A DNA stretch of 20,359 nucleotides from Gp6-AA40 sp050742535 (GTDB lineage: Bacteria > Acidobacteriota > Vicinamibacteria > Vicinamibacterales > UBA2999): positions 1 to 20,359 of the forward strand of contig JBOGIQ010000075.1 in the NCBI GenBank assembly GCA_050742535.1, in the 5' to 3' direction. The position numbers and the translations under genes were made by a program. The notes beneath the pieces are model-generated. The model did not search any database. It saw only the letters and a list, made by a program, of their open reading frames with translations, and was not told the origin of the DNA. Numbering within the stretch: the first letter of the stretch is position 1; each line of letters starts with the position of its first letter. This document shows positions 14,517-20,359 of this stretch, in pieces.

Positions 14517-15323
14517 TCAGTCCGGGGTCGGACGATTCACGCTGTCGATCACGAGCACGTCCATCGCTGCCGTGTCCGGCTCGAGTTTCACGCCGAGCTG
14601 CTCCCGGATTGCAGTGACCAGGACAGGTTGCGCCTCCAGGTCCGCGAGCGCAGCAGCGTTGCCGGCGCCCTCCGGCGCGCGGGCGTTCCCTGCATTCCAC
14701 TCGAGTGTGATGTCGAACTGCCCCGACAGCCCTGTCTTGTCCACGATAGGCCGTCCAGTAATGCGGGTCTCGAGACTGCCTACGAAGACTTCCCACTCCT
14801 GGCCGCTCGAGCGATAGCGGCCTTCACCCCACGAGGCAGAGCACCCGCTCAAATTTTCGGCAGGACGAGTGCAGTCCCGCTTTACGCGCTGCAGGGCTGG
14901 GCCGAGGGCTCCGTCGGCACGCGACATCATCAGCACATAGACCGGAATCGGACGGCGTTCTCGATGCACCCGCAGCGCAAATCGTTGCTCCAGCAGGTGC
15001 CGCATCATCGAATTGATGTCTCCCGGCTTGCGCGGCCCGGTCGTGGCGTTGATCTCATATCGCTGATCCTTGGCCCATTGCGGCGCTTCGACGATGCGGC
15101 TTTGCGGAATCTGATAGGCGAAGGCGACCGCCTCGATGACGCTGAAGGAGCCGCTGAAGCGCGTGGGCTGCGGACGGTAGCCCGAGCGAGTCGAGCCCGC
15201 GGGGAGTGGCTTGATCGAGGACACCTCGAACCTCGGCCCGTCGGCCTGCTGCGGCGCAGGAGCGTGCGCCGACAATACGGCGGCGCCACACACGAACGCG
15301 AGGATGAATGCTGAGCGAGTCAT
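14517..15323 (-). CDS. Exported DUF3738 (TIGR03435) family protein, divergent from the 15437 repressor
   Basis: 268 residues from the ATG at 15323, preceded by GGAAGG; the frame is open upstream but that region contains the repressor promoter. A signal peptide (about 1-23, ending SAHA) is followed by one DUF3738 domain. It shows PRFEVSSIKPLPAG, APQWAKDQRYEINA, MMRHLLEQRFALRVHRERRP, two cysteines only 10 residues apart, GRPIVDKTGLSGQFDITLEW and REQLGVKLEPDTAAMDVLVI. It is transcribed away from the repressor-receptor pair across a 113-base gap holding a palindromic operator, so one repressor could control both directions. It converges on the SUMF1-like gene with 14 bases between the ends. Confidence 0.88.
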   Translation of the reverse strand: MTRSAFILAFVCGAAVLSAHAPAPQQADGPRFEVSSIKPLPAGSTRSGYRPQPTRFSGSFSVIEAVAFAYQIPQSRIVEAPQWAKDQRYEINATTGPRKPGDINSMMRHLLEQRFALRVHRERRPIPVYVLMMSRADGALGPALQRVKRDCTRPAENLSGCSASWGEGRYRSSGQEWEVFVGSLETRITGRPIVDKTGLSGQFDITLEWNAGNARAPEGAGNAAALADLEAQPVLVTAIREQLGVKLEPDTAAMDVLVIDSVNRPTPD

Positions 15324-15389
15324 CGCGCGACCTTCCGTCCTGGAATATAGCTTCTTCGGCGCGGATCTCCTGAAGCCGATCTGACTCGC

Positions 15390-15395
15390 TTGACA
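15390..15395 (+). promoter_or_regulatory. Putative -35 box of the 15437 operon
   Basis: TTGACA matches the consensus. A plausible -10 is TAGATC at 15414-15419 (18-base spacer), weak but well placed. The palindromic operator lies between the two boxes. Confidence 0.5.
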
Positions 15396-15399
15396 AGTA

Positions 15400-15416
15400 C
15401 TACTATATGATAGTAG
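15400..15416. promoter_or_regulatory. Putative BlaI operator, perfect palindrome
   Basis: CTACTAT-ATG-ATAGTAG is a perfect 7-bp inverted repeat with a 3-base centre. A further TAGTAG at 15431-15436 abuts the ATG, exactly 20 bases after the one ending the palindrome, as in the 9304 operon. Its site between -35 and -10, in a divergent promoter region, fits a repressor acting on 15437 and perhaps on 15323. Confidence 0.7.
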
Positions 15417-15436
15417 ATCAGTAGCCTGGATAGTAG

Positions 15437-15838
15437 ATGGCCAGAAAACAACCAAAGCTCGCGCGACTGGAACTGCAGATTCTCGAAGTGCTATGGGGGC
15501 TTGGGAAGGCCTCGATACGGGAAATCCAGGAGAAGTTTCCTGAGCCCCGACCGGCGTACACGACGATTCAAACCACGGTCTACCGGCTTGAATCGAAAGG
15601 CGCCGTGCGCCGCGTGCGGAAGATCAGCAACGCGCACATCTTCGAGCCGCTCGTCGCCCGTGACCTCGCGCGCCACCGGCTGCTCGACGAGATTCTGAGC
15701 CTGTTCGGTGGACGAGCGCAGCCGATGATGGCTCAGCTTGCCGAAGCCGGGAAGTTGACGCGGGACGACGTGCGTGAGCTGGAGAAGACAATTACGCGAA
15801 TCGAGCAGCAGCAGAAGGCGGAAAGGAAGCCGAAATGA
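15437..15838 (+). CDS. BlaI/MecI/CopY-family transcriptional repressor
   Basis: 133 residues. The winged helix spans about 8-75, with recognition region AYTTIQTTVYRLESKGAV (40-57). ILSLFGGRAQPMM opens the C-terminal dimerisation part, and the tail is charged (QQQKAERKPK). It is collinear and strongly similar to the repressor at 9304 over its whole length, and the two promoters share the same TAGTAG layout. They are probably paralogues with the same or overlapping DNA specificity. The gene overlaps the receptor at 15835 by 4 bases (ATGA). Expected role: repression of its own operon and possibly of the divergent DUF3738 gene. Confidence 0.92.
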   Translation: MARKQPKLARLELQILEVLWGLGKASIREIQEKFPEPRPAYTTIQTTVYRLESKGAVRRVRKISNAHIFEPLVARDLARHRLLDEILSLFGGRAQPMMAQLAEAGKLTRDDVRELEKTITRIEQQQKAERKPK

Positions 15839-17559
15839 TCAGCGAGCTGGCCAACCATCTGTGGCAATCGACGCTGTTCGCAGTCGCGGTCGGAGTGCTG
15901 ACATTGATGTGTCGACAGAATCACGCCAGCGTCCGCTACTGGCTCTGGTTCAGCGCCTCAATCAAGTTCTTCATTCCGTTCACGCTGCTGACGGCGCTGG
16001 GCGATCGACTGGGGTGGGCGTCGACGGCACCGCCGATCGCGGCGCCGGCCGTGTCGGCGACGCTCGCTCAGGTCAGCCGTCCGTTTGTCGGGGACCCGGT
16101 CGTGGAAGTGCTGTCCATGCAGGAAGCACCCAGCTTCGATTGGTTTGCTCTGGCCATTTTCGTCGTCTGGGTGACTGGAACCATCGCACTATCCGTCGTC
16201 CGGTTCCGCACGTGGCGGCAGATTCGAGCCGCCGTCCGCGCGAGCTCGCCCTGGACCGTTCCAGGTCTGCCGATGCCTGCAGGCATCGACGTGCGATCCG
16301 CTGCAGGTGTGATGGAGCCCGGTGTCGTGGGTGTCTGGCGTCCGGTACTCCTCGTGCCGTCTGGTATCGAAGACGACCTGACCCCGCAGCAGCTTGCATC
16401 CGTACTGACGCACGAGCTGTGTCACATCAGACGCCGCGACAACGTGACCGCGGCCATCCACATGATCGCGGAGGCGGTGTTCTGGTTTTACCCGGTGGTC
16501 TGGTGGATCGGATCGCGCCTTGTCGACGAGCGCGAGCGGGCGTGCGATCAGGAAGTGCTGCGCACATGCGCAGAACCGCGGACCTACGCCGAAGGCATCG
16601 TGAATGTCTGCAAGCGCTATGTCGAATCTCCGCTGACGTGCGTGTCCGGAGTGAGTGGTTCGAACGTGAAGAACCGGATCAGGGACATCATGACCAACCG
16701 CACCGCCGTGAAACTGAGTGTGGCCAAGAAAGCGGTTCTCGCTGGTGTTGCCGCGATAGCGATGATCGCACCCATCGTTGCCCAGTCTGTTCCGCTTCCG
16801 TCGTTCGAGGTGGCGTCGGTGAAGCCGACCTCCGCCGGCCCGGTGAGCCCCGGAGTTTTTGGCTGGGCCGGGTTGAGGTTCACGCCTGGCGGCGCCTTCG
16901 AGGCATACAACGTGACGCTCGGGTCGATCATCCGCCTCGCCTACGGGCTGAAGGATTTCCAGACGGTCGGCGCGCCGGAATGGGTCGACACCGATCGGTT
17001 CGACATCCAGGCGCGAGGGCCGCAAGGCGCCGCGGAGAAGGAAGCCCCACTGCGGCTCCAATCCCTTCTGGCCGAGCGGTTCGCACTGAAGGCGCACAGG
17101 GAGACGAGGAACGGTCAGCTCTATGCGCTCGTATTGGCGCGCGCGGATCGAGCGCTTGGTCCGCGACTGCGCCAATCTCAGGTCGCAAATGGAGGCCTCG
17201 GCGACGGCGGCCAGTGCACGCCACCGGGACCTCCAGGCCCCATCAACATGCGGCTCTGCGGAGTGACGATGGCGCGGCTGGTGGACTTCTACCTGCCAAT
17301 GTTCGCCGGTCGCAGGATTGTCGATCGGACGGGCCTGACCGGAGGATTCGACCTGGCCCTCTATTTCGATAGCCGCCCAATTCCCGGCGTAGGCCTCGGG
17401 GGCGGCCTGCGGACGCCTCCGGGCGCCGACTCTCCGCCTGCTGATGTGGTGTCGATCTTCACCGCGCTCGAGGAACAGCTTGGGCTGAAGCTTGAGGCGC
17501 AGACGGGGTCAGTCGACGTGCTCGTCATCGATCACGTGGAGCGCCCGACGCCGAATTAG
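15835..17559 (+). CDS. BlaR1-type M56 membrane protease with DUF3738 sensor domain
   Basis: 574 residues. The membrane part begins MISELANHLWQSTLFAVAVG, with further segments near 37-56, 103-122 and 299-316. The M56 protease has HELCH at 193-197, E-x-x-C-D at 234-238 and VFWFYPVVWW between them. The DUF3738 domain (about 320-574) starts PSFEVASVKPTSAG. It has cysteines 14 residues apart, GRRIVDRTGLTGGFDLALYF and EEQLGLKLEAQTGSVDVLVI. It lacks the LRQG palindrome insertion of the two receptors at 9705 and 11600 but is otherwise close to them. It is the presumed partner of the repressor at 15437. The gene ends 2 bases before the converging BACON lipoprotein gene. Confidence 0.9.
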   Translation: MISELANHLWQSTLFAVAVGVLTLMCRQNHASVRYWLWFSASIKFFIPFTLLTALGDRLGWASTAPPIAAPAVSATLAQVSRPFVGDPVVEVLSMQEAPSFDWFALAIFVVWVTGTIALSVVRFRTWRQIRAAVRASSPWTVPGLPMPAGIDVRSAAGVMEPGVVGVWRPVLLVPSGIEDDLTPQQLASVLTHELCHIRRRDNVTAAIHMIAEAVFWFYPVVWWIGSRLVDERERACDQEVLRTCAEPRTYAEGIVNVCKRYVESPLTCVSGVSGSNVKNRIRDIMTNRTAVKLSVAKKAVLAGVAAIAMIAPIVAQSVPLPSFEVASVKPTSAGPVSPGVFGWAGLRFTPGGAFEAYNVTLGSIIRLAYGLKDFQTVGAPEWVDTDRFDIQARGPQGAAEKEAPLRLQSLLAERFALKAHRETRNGQLYALVLARADRALGPRLRQSQVANGGLGDGGQCTPPGPPGPINMRLCGVTMARLVDFYLPMFAGRRIVDRTGLTGGFDLALYFDSRPIPGVGLGGGLRTPPGADSPPADVVSIFTALEEQLGLKLEAQTGSVDVLVIDHVERPTPN

Positions 17560-17560
17560 C

Positions 17561-17588
17561 CTTACGGACCTGCCTGCGTCACCGTAAG
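17561..17588. terminator. Possible bidirectional terminator hairpin
   Basis: CTTACGG (17561-17567) and CCGTAAG (17582-17588) form a 7-bp stem between two convergent genes. There is no T-run, so support is weak; it also overlaps the end of the minus-strand coding sequence. Confidence 0.25.
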
Positions 17589-18971
17589 CGTCTGATCGGC
17601 GATTGTCAGCGTGCCGGTACGCACGGCGCCGGAATTCGCGGCGACGTCATAGGTCACATGGCCGCTGCCGTTACCGCCGGCGCCCGATGTAATCGTCAGC
17701 CAGGAGGCATGGCTCGTCGCGGTCCATGTGCACCCGCCGATCGTCGTGACGACCACGGTCTGCTGCGTGTATACGCCAGCGCCCACTTCCCGGAATGTCG
17801 GGCTGATCAAAGACGGGCAGGCCTGGTTCACCGTAAACGTCTGACCGCCGATCGTCGCCGTTCCGGTTCGCGCGCCACCGGTGTTCTGGGCAACGCTCAG
17901 CGTGACACTCCCGTTCCCGCTGCCGCTCGCGCCAGCCGTAATCGTGATGAAGAAGGCCTGGCTCGTCGCCCCCCACGGGCAGCCGGCTGCCGTTGACACC
18001 GCGACGTTGAGGTTGCCGCCTGTTGCAGTAACCGATCGACCAGTCGGATTGATGCTCACTGGACAGGGCGCGCCGGCCTGAGTCACTGTCAGGGCCGCAC
18101 TGCCGACCGTCAGGCTGCCGACCCGTCCGGCCGAGGAAGTATTCGCGGCAACGTTGAAACCAACGGTTCCGTTCCCGCTGCCGCTGGCGGGGATGGTCAG
18201 CGTGATCCAGGGAACGCCGCTGCTGGCCGTCCACGCGCATCCCGCGTTCACCGCAACTGTTGCTGGTCCACCCGACGCTGCCACTGACATCGATGCCGGC
18301 TGGAGCGTAACCGTGCAGGCCGGCGAGCCTCCGGCCAACCCGGTCTGGACGATGGCGATCGACGCGTCGCCGACGGTGACCCTTCCCGTCCGTACCGCCC
18401 CGATATTGGGAGCAACGGTGAAGCTGACACTACCGCTGCCTGTCCCCGAACGCGCGATCACTATCCAGCTCACGTCGCTCGACGCGGTCCAGGCACAGCC
18501 GTCGAAACTCGTAATGGTGATCGTTCCCGTTCCGCCCGCGGCGGCAAACTGAGTGTTCGAAGCGCCGACGCCGAATTGGCATGTAAATGGCGCCTGTCGG
18601 ATGATCGCGCGCTGATTGTTGACGACGATAACGCTCTCGCGCGCGGACGCGTTCGGATTCTGGCTGATCTGAAACCGCACCTCCGCGTTTCCCTGCCCTT
18701 GCGATGGGATCAGATTCGTAATCCAGATGGCTTCAGCAACAGCCTGCCAGGCACACTCGGGTTGTGTGGTCACCGTGATCGAACCCGCTCCGCCGCTCCC
18801 CGCGATCGAGTCTTCTGCAGCGATCAGCGTCACGGAACACTTCGGCGCGTCTGGACCCGTTACAGATTCAGAAGAGGTTGTTCCACAGGCTGAAGCGATC
18901 AGGACGGCGGGAATCAAAAGCCCGTGGAGTGAATCCCATAGGCAATGGCCGCGGCGTGCGCAATAGACCAT
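17562..18971 (-). CDS. Lipoprotein of five tandem BACON-like repeats
   Basis: 469 residues from the ATG at 18971; the ribosome binding site is weak, and a TTG start closer to the hydrophobic stretch is possible. LLIPAVLIASAC (18-29) is a signal sequence with a plausible though not ideal lipobox at Cys29. Five similar beta-sandwich repeats follow at about 45-126, 131-210, 219-298, 303-384 and 385-467. Each has C-x-W-x-A-x-S...W-I-T, a GSGNG turn, N-x-G-A-R-T-G and a final L-T-V-T-Q-A. This is the pattern of BACON domains, described as carbohydrate- or mucin-associated Ig-like modules. No catalytic domain is present, so it is probably a surface-exposed binding or spacer protein. The next gene on the same strand carries a related domain. 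Confidence 0.8.
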   Translation of the reverse strand: MVYCARRGHCLWDSLHGLLIPAVLIASACGTTSSESVTGPDAPKCSVTLIAAEDSIAGSGGAGSITVTTQPECAWQAVAEAIWITNLIPSQGQGNAEVRFQISQNPNASARESVIVVNNQRAIIRQAPFTCQFGVGASNTQFAAAGGTGTITITSFDGCAWTASSDVSWIVIARSGTGSGSVSFTVAPNIGAVRTGRVTVGDASIAIVQTGLAGGSPACTVTLQPASMSVAASGGPATVAVNAGCAWTASSGVPWITLTIPASGSGNGTVGFNVAANTSSAGRVGSLTVGSAALTVTQAGAPCPVSINPTGRSVTATGGNLNVAVSTAAGCPWGATSQAFFITITAGASGSGNGSVTLSVAQNTGGARTGTATIGGQTFTVNQACPSLISPTFREVGAGVYTQQTVVVTTIGGCTWTATSHASWLTITSGAGGNGSGHVTYDVAANSGAVRTGTLTIADQTLTVTQAGP

Positions 18972-19080
18972 GGGAGCTGCCCGAATTCAGCAAGCTTCAG
19001 GCCACTGAAGCCTGCCTTGTCTCCCTCTCCATGGATTTCCTTCAAGGCTCCATGAGACGCGTCTGGCGCGAGGCGCTCGT

Positions 19081-20359
19081 TCAGCGCTGAATCACGGCGA
19101 TCGCCTGGCCGGCAACGATGACGAAGCCGAAGCGCGGCATGAGCCAACCGCTGCGCGGCGGTACGGAAACCGTCAGGGTGCCGGAACCGGTGCCAGTCGC
19201 GCCCGACGGGAACGTGATCCACTCGACGGTGCTCGTTGCGGTCCATTCACAGTCGGCCGGAGCGGTCACGGATATCGCCGCCGTCTGGCCTGCGCGGCCG
19301 ACGATGAGCTGCGACGGCGAGCTTGTCGGCGTGCACACCGCGCCGCCCGCGCTCGCGGCGGCAATGCGGCTCACGACGCCGTTCAGCCCCACGACGTAGA
19401 TCTCCCCGTCATCGTCTTCGCCGAAGGAGGAGATGCTGAGCGAGGTGTCGAGCGCCACCTGTTGCGCGGCGCCGTTCCACGTGAAGATCTCGCCGCTGCA
19501 GAAGTCGCCGTAGACGTACAGCCCTGCCGGAATCGAACCGCGCGAGCCGCGGTAGACGTAACCGCCGGTGATCGAGCAGCGCCCGCCCGTGTGGCCATAG
19601 TCGAAGACCGGAAAGAGGAAATTCGATGGCACGCACAGCGTACGGTCGGTGTTGGTGCAGGCCGAGCCTTCATACACGCGCCAGCCATAGTTGCCGCCGT
19701 GCTGGATCGGCGTGTTCACTTCCTCGCGGTCGCCTTGCCCGACGTCCGCGAGCCAGAGCTGGTTCGTCAGCCGGTCGAACGCGAAGCGCCACGGGTTGCG
19801 CAGACCGTAGGCGAAGACCTCGTCGCGCCCGTCGATCGATCCGAAGAACGGATTGGACAGTGGAATGGCGTAGGGCAGCGTTCCGCTCTGGCGGTCGACG
19901 TCGATGCGCAGCAGCTTGCCGAGCAGCACGTTCCTGTTTTGTGCGTTGTTCGGTGGATCGTTGGCGGAGCCGCCGTCGCCGACGCCGATGTAGAGATAGC
20001 CGTCCGGCCCGAACGCGAGCATGCCGCCGTTGTGGTTCGAAAACGACGGGTGCGGAATCGTGAGCAGCACGCGCTCGGTCGCGTCGGCGACCTGCGGGTT
20101 GGATGACGACGCCGCGTACTCGGCAATCACAATCGTGCCGTCGGCCGCGCGCGTGTAGGAGACGAAGAAGCGCCGGTTGGTCGAGTAGGACGGGTGAAAC
20201 GCGAGGCCGAGCAGGCCCTGCTCGCCGCCGGAGCGCACCCGCGAGCGGATGTCGAGAAACAGCGAATGGGTGGCGCCGGCGATCGGCATGACGCGAATCG
20301 TGCCGGCCTGCTCCACGATGAACAGCCGGCGCGTGCCGTCGCGCGCTCCGGTGACGAAC
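19081..20359 (-). CDS. Glucose/sorbosone-dehydrogenase-like protein with C-terminal BACON-like domain (5' end outside window)
   Basis: The frame enters from the window edge, so the N-terminus and any signal peptide are missing; the GTG at 20316 is internal. The visible part begins RRLFIVEQAGTIRV. It has the six-bladed propeller motifs of PQQ-dependent soluble aldose-sugar dehydrogenases: GGEQGLLGLAFHP, NHNGGMLAFGPDGYLYIG, YGLRNPWRFAFDR, DVGQGDREEVN, NYGWRVYEG and GGYVYRG. Such enzymes oxidise sugars in the periplasm using PQQ. The last 90 or so residues form a BACON-like module (DCEWTATSTVEWITFPSG), the same type as in the neighbouring lipoprotein. The 109-base gap to that gene suggests joint expression. 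Binding of a polymer while oxidising a sugar is plausible but inferred. Confidence 0.85.
   Translation of the reverse strand, partial: FVTGARDGTRRLFIVEQAGTIRVMPIAGATHSLFLDIRSRVRSGGEQGLLGLAFHPSYSTNRRFFVSYTRAADGTIVIAEYAASSSNPQVADATERVLLTIPHPSFSNHNGGMLAFGPDGYLYIGVGDGGSANDPPNNAQNRNVLLGKLLRIDVDRQSGTLPYAIPLSNPFFGSIDGRDEVFAYGLRNPWRFAFDRLTNQLWLADVGQGDREEVNTPIQHGGNYGWRVYEGSACTNTDRTLCVPSNFLFPVFDYGHTGGRCSITGGYVYRGSRGSIPAGLYVYGDFCSGEIFTWNGAAQQVALDTSLSISSFGEDDDGEIYVVGLNGVVSRIAAASAGGAVCTPTSSPSQLIVGRAGQTAAISVTAPADCEWTATSTVEWITFPSGATGTGSGTLTVSVPPRSGWLMPRFGFVIVAGQAIAVIQR

Noticed and set aside
15774..17372. 532-codon open frame on the plus strand
   Set aside because: It is a shifted frame of the receptor at 15835, with Arg/Gly/Ser-rich composition and no recognisable motif.
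5759..17559. True beta-lactam resistance operons
   Set aside because: No penicillin-binding sensor motifs (S-x-x-K, S-x-N, K-T-G in the right order) and no beta-lactamase gene; the receptor C-termini are DUF3738.
18914..19246. 110-codon minus-strand frame ending in a plausible-looking helix
   Set aside because: It overlaps the end of the dehydrogenase gene and the start of the lipoprotein gene in another frame, has no homologue I recognise and lacks a ribosome binding site.

Overview
The window looks like chromosomal DNA of a GC-rich soil bacterium, most likely an Acidobacteriota member (Vicinamibacteria-like is my guess). The main reason is seven intact copies of the DUF3738 / TIGR03435 'soil-associated' domain within about 13 kb, a domain expanded mainly in that phylum. 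BACON-repeat lipoproteins and a PQQ-type sugar dehydrogenase fit the same picture. The assignment rests on protein recognition by eye, not on a marker gene.

Positions 1-4000 are a gene graveyard. They hold a small conserved basic protein (minus), a PIN-domain VapC fragment spliced to the 3' part of an IS21-type istA, and a 5'-truncated Cas1 fragment with a C-terminal zinc finger (minus). A secreted HEAT-repeat protein (minus) has a 3' end that runs into the cas1 remnant. An amidohydrolase stub stops exactly where a dispersed intergenic repeat begins.

Positions 4100-17560 are the core. Four BlaR1-type M56 membrane receptors (5759, 9705, 11600, 15835) carry a DUF3738 domain where beta-lactam receptors carry a penicillin-binding sensor. 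Three are directly preceded by, or operonic with, one of three BlaI/MecI-type repressors (5361, 9304, 15437). Three stand-alone exported DUF3738 proteins (4103, 7592, 14517 minus) and one DUF3738 remnant (8852-9100) lie beside them. BlaI stop and BlaR1 start overlap in all three pairs. The 5361 promoter has two TAC-N4-GTA dyads. The promoters of 9304 and 15437 share TAGTAG motifs at identical spacing, suggesting two repressor-specificity classes. The presumed logic, by analogy with BlaR1/BlaI, is that an unknown extracytoplasmic signal is sensed by DUF3738, the M56 protease is activated, BlaI is lost and the operon is derepressed. A SUMF1/FGE-like protein lacking the catalytic cysteines follows the double-receptor operon.

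Positions 17560-20359 (minus strand) carry a lipoprotein of five BACON-like repeats and a secreted glucose/sorbosone-dehydrogenase-like protein with its own C-terminal BACON-like domain, cut by the window edge. I saw no tRNA, rRNA or CRISPR array.
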